Below are positions 8,192 to 16,327 of a stretch of DNA of 44,298 bases, piece after piece. The notes beneath the pieces were generated by a model. The model did no database searches. It had not been told where the DNA came from and saw nothing but the letters and a program-made list of their open reading frames with translations. The position numbers and the translations under genes were made by a program. The stretch comes from Haloquadratum sp. (lineage in GTDB: Archaea; Halobacteriota; Halobacteria; Halobacteriales; Haloferacaceae): the NCBI GenBank assembly GCA_028275165.1, contig JAQCNF010000109.1, forward strand, positions 1-44,298. Reading direction: 5' to 3'. The first letter of the stretch is position 1. Each line of letters starts with the position of its first letter.

Positions 8192-9858
8192 GCCTGGAGG
8201 AACCTGAACCGTCACCAACAGCGGTTGCTGAGCCCCCAAGCACTGGCGATGAAATCGCTGAACTACTTGATGGGTTGGTAATTGACCGTGAGTCGCATCT
8301 CAATGCACCAGGAATGGTTATTCGACCAGATAGCGTGCAGGTTGCGCTTCGTCGACTTCGTGATAACGCCGGCTTCGATCACCTCTCTTGTGTCACGGCC
8401 GAGGAGCGTACAGACCGGTATGAGTCGATCTATCATCTCACAAGTTTCGACGACCGACAGCGAGAGGTGAGCATTATCGTCCCTGTGCCGAAGGATAATC
8501 CGGTGAGTGAATCTGCTGCACCTGTCTTTCGCACGGCAGATTGGCATGAGCGTGAAGCATATGATCTCGTCGGTATCGAGTATGATAATCACCCCGATCT
8601 CCGCCGCATTCTGCTCCCTGAGACATGGCAGGGACATCCACTTTCGCTCGATTATGATCAGGACCGGCCGCAGATTGTGACACTCTCCGAGTGGGAAAAT
8701 CCACTCGCAGAAGACCATCGTGAGGATGAAGGGGATACGATGTACGTGAATATCGGTCCTCATCATCCAGCCACACATGGAGTGCTCCACGTCAAGACGG
8801 TGCTAGACGGTGAGCAAGTCGCCGATGTCGATCCTGATATAGGGTATCTCCACCGATGTGAAGAACAAGTATGTCAATCGAAAACATACCGGCATCAAAT
8901 TATGCCTTATCCCGACCGATGGGATTACGCTTCCTCTGGTTTGCTTAACGAATGGGCATATGCCCGTGCAGCAGAAGACCTCAATGATATTGAGGTTCCT
9001 GAGTACGCGCAGGTCATCCGGACAATGGGTGCAGAGATTTGTCGAATTGCCTCACACATGCTCGCAGTAGGAACCTTTGCGCTTGATGTGTATGGAGACT
9101 TTACTGCTATTTTCATGTATGCAATGCGAGACCGTGAGAAGGCACAAAAAATACTTGAGGACTTGACTGGCCAGCGGATGATGTTCAATTACTTTCGCCT
9201 TGGCGGAGTTGTGTGGGACCTCCCTGATCCACGAACAGAGTTCTTTGAGACGATTCGTGATTTCCTTGACGAATTACCACAAGCATTGGAGGAATATCAC
9301 GATCTAATCTCATCAAACGAAATCCTGCAAGTCCGAACAATTGACACCGGAGTTCTTCCTCCAGAGGAAGCGAAGTCATACGGTGCAACAGGGCCAGTCG
9401 CCCGCGCATCAGGCATCGATTACGACCTTCGACGTGATGATCCATATGGATACTATGACCAACTGGAGTGGGACGTTGTCACTGAGGATGGGTGCGATAA
9501 CTTCAGCCGACTGCTTGTCAGACTTCGAGAGGTTGAGGAATCCGCCAAAATCATCGACCAATGTGTAGACTTACTTGAGGATTGGCCTGAAGAAGAACGG
9601 ACAATTCAGTCGAACGTTCCGCGGACACTTCGTCCCGAGGACGACGCTGAGGTATATCGAGCCGTTGAAGGTGCGAAAGGAGAGTTAGGTATCTATATCC
9701 GGGGAGATGGGACTGAGCAGCCTGGTCGGTTTAAAATTAGAAGTCCGTGCTTCTCGAATTTACAAACTCTTCCAGAAATGTCGAACGGCGAGTACATCCC
9801 CGATATGATCGCCTCACTGGGTAGTCTTGATATTGTCCTCGGCGAGGTGGACCGTTGA
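8188..9858 (+). CDS. nuoCD: NADH dehydrogenase-like complex, fused subunits C and D
   Basis: A 556-residue fusion of the 30-kDa (C) and 49-kDa (D) subunits. The C part occupies about residues 1-165 and includes WHEREAYDLVGIEY, with the typical HPDLRRILLPETW segment. The D part begins near YVNIGPHHPATHGVLH, which contains the quinone-site histidines. It continues with GYLHRCEEQ, ICRIASHMLA, GATGPVARASG and a C-terminal KIRSPCFSNLQ. The D subunit descends from hydrogenase large subunits and helps shape the quinone pocket with NuoB. The ATG at 8188 overlaps the nuoB stop; the in-frame ATG at 8173 would create a longer overlap. Fused C-D is usual in haloarchaea. Confidence 0.96.
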   Translation: MSLEEPEPSPTAVAEPPSTGDEIAELLDGLVIDRESHLNAPGMVIRPDSVQVALRRLRDNAGFDHLSCVTAEERTDRYESIYHLTSFDDRQREVSIIVPVPKDNPVSESAAPVFRTADWHEREAYDLVGIEYDNHPDLRRILLPETWQGHPLSLDYDQDRPQIVTLSEWENPLAEDHREDEGDTMYVNIGPHHPATHGVLHVKTVLDGEQVADVDPDIGYLHRCEEQVCQSKTYRHQIMPYPDRWDYASSGLLNEWAYARAAEDLNDIEVPEYAQVIRTMGAEICRIASHMLAVGTFALDVYGDFTAIFMYAMRDREKAQKILEDLTGQRMMFNYFRLGGVVWDLPDPRTEFFETIRDFLDELPQALEEYHDLISSNEILQVRTIDTGVLPPEEAKSYGATGPVARASGIDYDLRRDDPYGYYDQLEWDVVTEDGCDNFSRLLVRLREVEESAKIIDQCVDLLEDWPEEERTIQSNVPRTLRPEDDAEVYRAVEGAKGELGIYIRGDGTEQPGRFKIRSPCFSNLQTLPEMSNGEYIPDMIASLGSLDIVLGEVDR

Positions 9859-10919
9859 TGCCGGTGACACTGCAGTCAAAGACGCTGTTGCCAGAGACGA
9901 TTGCGAATCTTCTTGGACTCTCGGGAGTTGCTGGTGATATCGTTGGTGGAGTGATTGGCGCGATTATCATTGCGAACCTATTGCTCGTTCAGACCGCTGT
10001 TGCTGGTCCATGGGCAAAACGGAAGATCACGGCTGCATTTACTAATCGAATTGCCGTTAATCGGATTGGTCCTTTTGGATTGTTAGTTATTGTCGCTGAT
10101 TCAGTTCGATTATTATCGAAAGAACTCATTATTCCTGAGAACGTTGACCGACCAGCATGGGATCTTGGTCCACTCATCATTCCATTTTCTGCACTCCTTG
10201 GATTTGCCGTGATTCCAATGGGGAATGGAATTCATCTTGCTGATCCAGAAACAGGAATTGTCTTTGTATTTGCTGTCTCCTCGATTGCCTCAGTTGGGCT
10301 CATTATGATGGGATATGCATCAAATAACAAATTCTCACTACTCGGTGGACTGCGGGCGATTGCGTCAAATATTGCGTATGAAATACCACTCGTAGTGACG
10401 GCAGCCTCTGTGATTATTTTCACTGGGACACTACAGATGAGTGAGATCGTGGCTCAGCAAGCACAACCATTGTTTTCAATCGCAGGTGTGACAATCCCAC
10501 AGTGGTTTGCATTTGTCAATCCATTCGCGTTTGTGCTTTTCATTATCGCTAACCTTGCAGAGGTTGGTCGGAACCCGTTTGACATCCCAGAAGCGCCAAC
10601 CGAAATTGTCGCTGGTTATCAGACTGAATACTCATCAGTGTATTTTGTTTTGATCTATCTCGGCGAATTTATTCACATCTTTCTCGGCGGGGCAATTGCA
10701 ACGACGCTGTTCTTAGGTGGTCCAGCAGGACCGGTATTGCCTGGATTCATTTGGTTCACAGTCAAAATATGGATGTTCTATCTATTCACGCAGTGGGTAC
10801 GATCAGCTATCCCACGACTCCGCGTTGATCAGTTCCTCGATGTCGGGTGGAAAGGAATGCTTGTACTTTCATTTGCGAATCTGGCACTCACAGCCATAAT
10901 TGTGGGAGTAATACGATGA
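9858..10919 (+). CDS. nuoH: NADH dehydrogenase-like complex subunit H
   Basis: This 353-residue, roughly eight-helix membrane subunit connects the peripheral arm to the proton-pumping arm. Conserved features are NRIGPFGLLVIVADSVRLLSKE near residues 60-80, GGLRAIASNIAYEIPLV (the acidic quinone-channel loop), LAEVGRNPFDIPEAPTE with its charged cluster, and AGYQTEYSS. The start ATG (9858) overlaps the nuoCD stop as TGATG. A TTG three nt earlier could also be read but would fall inside the previous stop region. The stop overlaps nuoI (ATGA at 10916-10919). Confidence 0.95.
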   Translation: MPVTLQSKTLLPETIANLLGLSGVAGDIVGGVIGAIIIANLLLVQTAVAGPWAKRKITAAFTNRIAVNRIGPFGLLVIVADSVRLLSKELIIPENVDRPAWDLGPLIIPFSALLGFAVIPMGNGIHLADPETGIVFVFAVSSIASVGLIMMGYASNNKFSLLGGLRAIASNIAYEIPLVVTAASVIIFTGTLQMSEIVAQQAQPLFSIAGVTIPQWFAFVNPFAFVLFIIANLAEVGRNPFDIPEAPTEIVAGYQTEYSSVYFVLIYLGEFIHIFLGGAIATTLFLGGPAGPVLPGFIWFTVKIWMFYLFTQWVRSAIPRLRVDQFLDVGWKGMLVLSFANLALTAIIVGVIR

Positions 10920-11377
10920 TTGGATTACTAAAATCAATGGCTACGACGATGAAACACGCACTGGACGGAGAGACATTTACCGTTGAATATCCAGATGTTG
11001 CCCCTGAAGTATCGCCGCGATTCAGAGGGGTGCACAAGTTCAGTCAAGAGCGATGCATCTGGTGTCGGCAGTGTGAGAAGGTCTGTCCGAACGATACGAT
11101 CCAAATCGTCATGGATGAAAAACGAAATGGTGAGCAGTACAATCTCCACATTGGGCAATGTATCTATTGCCGGCTATGTGAAGAGGTCTGTCCGGTTGAC
11201 GCGATTTTGCTGACACAGAATTTCGAGTTCACCGCAGACACAAAAGACGAATTTGTATATAATAAAGAACAACTAAAGAATGTCCCGTGGTACAAGGATA
11301 TTGACCCGCTTAATTCGCGGGAGCCTGACCGGGGGGCCTGGATCGGTGAGGGCGACGGTGAAATCGACTATCAGTAG
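10916..11377 (+). CDS. nuoI: NADH dehydrogenase-like complex subunit I (2x[4Fe-4S] ferredoxin type)
   Basis: A 153-residue ferredoxin-like subunit. It has two full four-cysteine clusters: Cys47, 50, 53 and 57 in ERCIWCRQCEKVCP, and Cys82, 85, 88 and 92 in GQCIYCRLCEEVCP. These correspond to clusters N6a and N6b. The ATG at 10916 overlaps the nuoH stop and gives the normal N-terminus; a longer frame from 10847 lies within nuoH. With no NuoE, F or G in the cluster, this subunit is the likely electron entry point from an unidentified donor. The next nuo gene is 481 nt away, whereas the other nuo genes are tightly joined. Confidence 0.96.
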   Translation: MIGLLKSMATTMKHALDGETFTVEYPDVAPEVSPRFRGVHKFSQERCIWCRQCEKVCPNDTIQIVMDEKRNGEQYNLHIGQCIYCRLCEEVCPVDAILLTQNFEFTADTKDEFVYNKEQLKNVPWYKDIDPLNSREPDRGAWIGEGDGEIDYQ

Positions 11378-11858
11378 TCAATATTGAGCTCTCCCTGACG
11401 AGCAAAAATTGATTCGATTTTGACGACTACGGTGAATTGATACAGTAGTGCCTGTTGATATTCTCAACCGCTATTCGATGAGATGTGGAGACTGCACTCG
11501 CTCTGTTCGCCTCGAAATCGTTCGATATCGCGGATCTAAATCACGTTGGTGAGAAGCCATCTCACGAGCTGTCAGACGTCGTCGAGACAGGAAGCCTCTG
11601 TCTTGAGAGGCCACAAAGACAGCGAGTAGGCCAGGCGGGGAGTTCAGTTCACTTCATTATCGTATGTCCGAGCGTTTGGAGACACACAGCACCGTATTCG
11701 GTTGTTATATCACAGATGAACCTCTTCGGGGAGTCCTCACGACGGTCTTCAATCCTAATTTGGTGTCTCTGCTCTGGGTGTAAGTATTACATATACGACA
11801 CTTTTCCACCGGGAGATTCTCGAAATATTCAAAGGGATACCTCAAGGAGACTTAATTA
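11378..11858 (+). other. 481-nt interruption inside the nuo operon
   Basis: The stretch between nuoI and nuoJ1 breaks an otherwise tightly packed operon. A 124-codon frame (11485-11859) opens here and its TAA overlaps the nuoJ1 ATG, but its product has no domain I recognise. It mixes a plausible helix-forming N-terminus (LALFASKSFDIADLNH) with a low-complexity remainder. The look is of decayed inserted DNA. AAGGAGA at 11844-11850 is a good ribosome-binding site for nuoJ1, and an A/T-rich TATTACATATA stretch at about 11785-11795 could act as a new promoter for the second half of the operon. Confidence 0.5.
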
Positions 11859-12119
11859 ATGGTTTTAGAAACAATCGCGTTTGGGCTGTTTGCCCTGGTG
11901 ACGGTCGGATGCAGTTTGGGCGTCGTGCTGGTGCGGGATGTATGGCATTCAGCACTCCTTTTAGGCGGAGCGCTCCTCAGTGTCGCCGTCCATTACGTAA
12001 TGCTCCAAGCTGAGTTTTTAGCTGCGATGCAGATTTTAGTCTACGTTGGAGGGGTTCTAATTCTCGTTACTTTCGCTGTCATGCTCACACGGACACAACC
12101 AGAAGCAGGTGCAGCATGA
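11859..12119 (+). CDS. nuoJ1: NADH dehydrogenase-like complex subunit J, N-terminal part
   Basis: This 86-residue membrane protein corresponds to the first three helices of NuoJ. It has VRDVWHSALLLGGALLSVAVHYVMLQAEFLAAMQILVYVGG-type sequence, with the conserved glutamate in the third helix and the glycine-rich YVGGVLIL turn. It ends in VMLTR, where full-length NuoJ would continue. The rest is encoded by the next gene, so subunit J is split into two polypeptides, as in other haloarchaea. AAGGAGA precedes the ATG by 8 nt. The stop overlaps the next start (ATGA at 12116-12119). Confidence 0.93.
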   Translation: MVLETIAFGLFALVTVGCSLGVVLVRDVWHSALLLGGALLSVAVHYVMLQAEFLAAMQILVYVGGVLILVTFAVMLTRTQPEAGAA

Positions 12120-12475
12120 CCACGCGACCACGTCTTAACATTGGCACAAATCTCGTCGCGGGTCTTGGGGCCTTTGCACTGTTTGTTGTGATGGCATTAA
12201 CCATCCTCAACGCTTCGCTTCCCGAGGTACAAGGATTCCCAGAGGGGGCGAACGTGACGGCAAGTATTGGCTACGCGATTTTCAACCTCTCACTTGGGTC
12301 AGTTCCAGGTGAGAGTTTCCTTGCAGCGTTCATTATCATCGCAATTACGCTTGATGTTGCCCTTGACGGCGCAGTTCACTTAGCCCGGCGGCAGCGCTCT
12401 GAAAAGCAACAAACGATCCTTTCTGACGGTGGAAAGCGATTGAAGTCAGTCGTCCTTGACGAGGAGGATGAATAA
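12116..12475 (+). CDS. nuoJ2: NADH dehydrogenase-like complex subunit J, C-terminal part
   Basis: A 119-residue protein with two or three hydrophobic helices. It has a loop containing GANVTASIGYAIFNLSLGSVPGESF, followed by a helix and a charged C-terminal tail. Its position directly after nuoJ1 and before nuoK, together with its length, fits the C-terminal half of the split NuoJ. Sequence conservation outside haloarchaea is low. The stop shares a base with the nuoK ATG (TAATG). Confidence 0.88.
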   Translation: MTTRPRLNIGTNLVAGLGAFALFVVMALTILNASLPEVQGFPEGANVTASIGYAIFNLSLGSVPGESFLAAFIIIAITLDVALDGAVHLARRQRSEKQQTILSDGGKRLKSVVLDEEDE

Positions 12476-12777
12476 TGGTTCCACCGCAGTATTACTTACT
12501 ACTCTCTGCAGCTCTGTTTTGTATCGGACTGTTTGGGATTCTCACTCGACAGAACGCACTCTTATTCTTGATGTCAGTAGAGTTAATGTTAAACGCAGCA
12601 AATATTAATCTGGTTGCATTCTCTCTTGTCTGGGGGAATATAACCGGTCAAACGTTTGGCCTGTTTACCATGGCGCTCGCCGCTGCTGAGGTGGCAATCG
12701 GAATCGGGATTGTCTTAGTATTGTATCGTAACTTCAACGACGTCGATGTCACGAATGCAACAACGATGAGGTGGTGA
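12475..12777 (+). CDS. nuoK: NADH dehydrogenase-like complex subunit K
   Basis: This 100-residue, three-helix antiporter-related subunit has the two membrane glutamates used in proton transfer: MSVELMLNAANINLVAF in helix 2 and ALAAAEVAIGIGIVLVLYRN in helix 3. The length matches NuoK exactly. It overlaps nuoJ2 by one base and is followed within 3 nt by nuoL. Confidence 0.96.
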   Translation: MVPPQYYLLLSAALFCIGLFGILTRQNALLFLMSVELMLNAANINLVAFSLVWGNITGQTFGLFTMALAAAEVAIGIGIVLVLYRNFNDVDVTNATTMRW

Positions 12778-12779
12778 CA

Positions 12780-14804
12780 ATGGTGCTTGCATTCGATCTT
12801 ACACCGGTAATCGTCCTTCTGCCGGTCTTGTCATTTGTCATTGCACTTTTCGCTGGTGACTACCTCCCCTGGGGTGGTGCTGAGGTCGGGATTGCAGCAA
12901 CGACCGGCGCGTTGGGGCTGTCACTCTGGGTGGCACTCACATTGGCAATCGGTAGTGGTCCTTATCACCAGACAGTGTACACATGGGCAAGCGGTCTTGA
13001 CGCTGTCAATCTCACATTTGGGGTATTGATTGACCCGCTTTCGTCGATGATGCTCATAATTGTATCACTCGTTGCACTCTTAATTCACATATTCAGTTTG
13101 GGCTATATGAATGACGAAGGTGAAGACGGCATTCCTCGGTATTATGCTGGGCTAGGATTGTTTTCGGCGTCTATGCTTGGCTTTGTTGTTGCAGATAACC
13201 TACTCATGGCATTCATGTTCTTTGAGCTCGTTGGGTTGTGTTCATATCTGTTGATTGGATTCTGGTTCCGAGAGTCGGGACCATCGAGCGCAGCAAAGAA
13301 GGCGTTCTTAGTTACTCGGTTTGGTGATTATTTTTTCCTCCTCGGGGTGGTAGCGGTCTTTGCTACTTTTGGGACGGCAATGTTCGTGGGAGAGTCATCG
13401 TTTCCGGCACTCGCAGAGGCTGCGATCAACACGGACCAGGTGGCGGTAAACACATTTGGCTTCTCCCCTCAATCATGGTTCACTATTCTCGGACTACTCG
13501 TTCTCGGTGGTGTAATTGGAAAATCAGCACAATTTCCCTTACACACGTGGCTTCCTGACGCGATGGAGGGGCCAACACCAGTTTCAGCATTAATTCATGC
13601 GGCGACGATGGTGGCTGCTGGCGTGTATCTTGTCGCACGGATGTATGGGTTCTACGCGATCTCGCCGGATGCGTTAGCGATTATCGCATTCGTTGGTGGA
13701 TTTACTGCGTTGTTCGCTGCGAGCATGGGAGTCGTCAAACGAGAAATTAAGCAGGTGCTCGCTTATTCGACGATTTCACAGTATGGTTATATGATGCTTG
13801 GACTTGGCGGCGGCGGGTACGTCGCTGCGACTTTTCACTTGATGACGCATGCATTCTTTAAGGCGCTGTTATTCCTTGGCGCGGGATCAGTTATTATCGC
13901 CATGCATCATACTGAAGATATGTGGGAGATGGGTGGACTCAAGCGAAAGCTCCCCGTCACGTACTATACATTTCTTGCTGGGTCACTTGCATTGTCCGGA
14001 ATCATCCCGTTTGCTGGGTTTTGGTCGAAAGATGAGGTACTCTTTGAGGCACTTCTGCATGGGCTTGATGGAAACACTATCTTGCTAGCTGCCTATGCGA
14101 TGGGATTGTTGGCAGTGTTTCTCACAGGGTTCTACACCTTCCGTATGGTATTTTTGACATTTCATGGAAAGCCTCGGACAGATGCTGCGCGATCACCGCA
14201 CACGATTCGGTGGAATATGAAGCTGCCACTTGTCGTTCTGGGGATCTTAGCTGCTACCGTTGGATTACTGAACATGACGCCAGTTGCTGAGTTAACCGGA
14301 TTGCAGATTGAATTCATACATCAGTGGCTCAAACATGGGTTTGCGGGACTTACCACCGAGCATTATGAGGTCTTGTTACACGATTACGCAGGCTATGGTG
14401 TTGCAGAACTCCATTTGAGTCCGTTGCTTCCTGGGGCGGTTTCGTTAGGGCTGGCGCTCTCAGGAGCATTAGCCGCCCGGCATCTATACAGCGTGCCAGA
14501 GCCGGTCGAGCATACAGCAAAACTTGGCAGAGCCAAAACAGTGTTATATAATAACTATTATCAAGACGAGTATCAGGTGTGGCTGGCGACTGGACTAACT
14601 CGGAGTGTTTCAAGAATCTCGAATAAATTCGATCAAGGAATCATCGATGGGCTGGTAAATGCGATATCAAGTGTCAGTCTATTCATCGGTAGCCGAATGC
14701 GACGAATTCAAACGGGTGCAGTAAATGATTATGCTGTCTTGCTCACACTCGGGCTAACGGCACTGCTTCTTGCCGTCGGTCTTGTTGGCGGGTGGTTTGT
14801 ATGA
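12780..14804 (+). CDS. nuoL: NADH dehydrogenase-like complex subunit L (proton-pumping, Mrp-antiporter-like)
   Basis: A 674-residue multi-helix subunit related to Mrp antiporters. Signatures are FFELVGLCSYLLIGFW, the lysine-bearing GKSAQFPLHTWLPDAMEGPTPVSALIHAATMV block and KREIKQVLAYSTISQYGYM. It also has the long C-terminal region that forms the lateral helix in complex I, ending with a hydrophobic anchor. I prefer ATG 12780; GTG codons at 12771 and 12774 overlap the nuoK stop. The 4-nt overlap with nuoM (ATGA at 14801-14804) points to coupled translation. Confidence 0.96.
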   Translation: MVLAFDLTPVIVLLPVLSFVIALFAGDYLPWGGAEVGIAATTGALGLSLWVALTLAIGSGPYHQTVYTWASGLDAVNLTFGVLIDPLSSMMLIIVSLVALLIHIFSLGYMNDEGEDGIPRYYAGLGLFSASMLGFVVADNLLMAFMFFELVGLCSYLLIGFWFRESGPSSAAKKAFLVTRFGDYFFLLGVVAVFATFGTAMFVGESSFPALAEAAINTDQVAVNTFGFSPQSWFTILGLLVLGGVIGKSAQFPLHTWLPDAMEGPTPVSALIHAATMVAAGVYLVARMYGFYAISPDALAIIAFVGGFTALFAASMGVVKREIKQVLAYSTISQYGYMMLGLGGGGYVAATFHLMTHAFFKALLFLGAGSVIIAMHHTEDMWEMGGLKRKLPVTYYTFLAGSLALSGIIPFAGFWSKDEVLFEALLHGLDGNTILLAAYAMGLLAVFLTGFYTFRMVFLTFHGKPRTDAARSPHTIRWNMKLPLVVLGILAATVGLLNMTPVAELTGLQIEFIHQWLKHGFAGLTTEHYEVLLHDYAGYGVAELHLSPLLPGAVSLGLALSGALAARHLYSVPEPVEHTAKLGRAKTVLYNNYYQDEYQVWLATGLTRSVSRISNKFDQGIIDGLVNAISSVSLFIGSRMRRIQTGAVNDYAVLLTLGLTALLLAVGLVGGWFV

Positions 14805-16327
14805 TGATCGAATTACTCATCGGAATGACGTTTATCGCTGCACTTGTCGTGTTCGTGTCACCGGAAGCGTTCGCAAGTCGGCTCGCGGCTGGACTCAGTC
14901 TTCTCCCAGTAGTTGGAAGCGGTTTGATGTGGCTCCAGTATGACGCGACAGGCAATGCGCTGTTAGGTGGAGCAATTGCATTTGAGACAGATATTATTTG
15001 GCTGACAATGGGCGGATTAGACATCCACTGGTTCGTCGGTGTTGATGGAATTAGCCTTCCCCTAATAATACTAACGACAATTCTTAGCACTCTTGCCATT
15101 GTGAGTGCGTGGACGCCGATCAGTGACCGAGAGTCACAATTTTATGGACTCATGCTCCTCATGGAAGCGAATTTACTCGGAGTGTTTACTGCCTTAGATT
15201 TCTTTGTGTGGTTCATATTCTGGGAGGCTGTTTTAGTCCCAATGTACTTTTTGATTGGTATCTGGGGCGGACCGAACAAACGGTATGCAGCAATCAAGTT
15301 TTTCGTCTACACAAACATTGCCTCGTTAGCCATGTTCATCGGCTTCATTTCGTTGGTATTTGGATTAGGGGACTCGGTCGGGTCGCTTCGACTTCCTGAA
15401 ATTGCCCAGGCCTTGCGAGGCGGCCAACTGACTGGATTTGCTGGACTCGCCCCGCAGGGGCTGAAAACAGCTGGATTCATCGCTATGTTCATTGGATTCG
15501 CAGTGAAGGTACCTGTCGTACCGCTCCACACGTGGTTGCCCGATGCACATGTTGAGGCCCCAACACCTGTGTCGGTTATGTTGGCTGGTGTTCTGCTGAA
15601 GATGGGAACCTACGCGCTACTACGGTATAATTTCACCATGATGCCTGACGTTGCAACAACACTGGTGATCCCGATTGCAATCATCGCTGTGGTTAGTGTC
15701 ATCTATGGAGCGTTGTTAGCGCTCGCACAGCAGGATCTTAAGCGAATTATTGCGTATTCGTCAGTTTCATCCATGGGATACGTAATTCTGGGTCTCATCG
15801 CCTACACCACCTATGGTATCGGAGGAGCAACGTTCCAGATGGTCGCTCACGGGCTCATCTCGGGTTTGATGTTCATGTCTGTTGGTGTGATCTACAATAC
15901 GACGCATACTCGGATGGTAGGCGACATGTCTGGAATCGCCGACCGTATGCCAGTGACAGCGGCGATATTCCTCGCGGGAGCGTTTGGATATATGGGACTT
16001 CCATCGATGGCTGGATTTGCTGGGGAGTTCTTTATATTTAAAGGTGCGTTCGCTTCAACAGTCTACAATGGAATGCCTGTACTCACTGCGACCGCGATGT
16101 TTGGCATCGTCATCGTCGCAGGGTATCTCTTATTTGCAATGCAACAAACGCTCTTTGGACCGTTCGGATTCGATGGAGAGGATACGATTAACCGTGCACC
16201 AATCCCGGAGATAGTCCCTCCAGCAATCCTGTTGAGTTTCGTGATTATCTTGGGTGTTGCCCCTGATCTCTTCTTTGGAATCATCCAAGAAGCTGTCATA
16301 CCAATTCTGACTGGGGGTGGTGCGTGA
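14801..16327 (+). CDS. nuoM: NADH dehydrogenase-like complex subunit M (proton-pumping)
   Basis: About 508 residues with a 14-helix antiporter-type pattern. Key blocks are the conserved glutamate in FIFWEAVLVPMYFLIGIWGG, the lysine in AVKVPVVPLHTWLPDAHVEAPTPVSVMLAGVLLKMG, and QQDLKRIIAYSSVSSMGYV. These are the NuoM proton-channel residues. The start ATG overlaps the nuoL stop; a second ATG follows at 14804. The stop overlaps the nuoN start (TGATG at 16325-16329). Confidence 0.96.
   Translation: MMIELLIGMTFIAALVVFVSPEAFASRLAAGLSLLPVVGSGLMWLQYDATGNALLGGAIAFETDIIWLTMGGLDIHWFVGVDGISLPLIILTTILSTLAIVSAWTPISDRESQFYGLMLLMEANLLGVFTALDFFVWFIFWEAVLVPMYFLIGIWGGPNKRYAAIKFFVYTNIASLAMFIGFISLVFGLGDSVGSLRLPEIAQALRGGQLTGFAGLAPQGLKTAGFIAMFIGFAVKVPVVPLHTWLPDAHVEAPTPVSVMLAGVLLKMGTYALLRYNFTMMPDVATTLVIPIAIIAVVSVIYGALLALAQQDLKRIIAYSSVSSMGYVILGLIAYTTYGIGGATFQMVAHGLISGLMFMSVGVIYNTTHTRMVGDMSGIADRMPVTAAIFLAGAFGYMGLPSMAGFAGEFFIFKGAFASTVYNGMPVLTATAMFGIVIVAGYLLFAMQQTLFGPFGFDGEDTINRAPIPEIVPPAILLSFVIILGVAPDLFFGIIQEAVIPILTGGGA

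Noticed and set aside
11485-11859. 124-codon frame before nuoJ1 as a new nuo subunit
   Set aside because: No membrane or iron-sulfur features, and nuoI and nuoJ are adjacent in relatives as far as I know. Treated as inserted DNA, though the TAATG overlap is noted.
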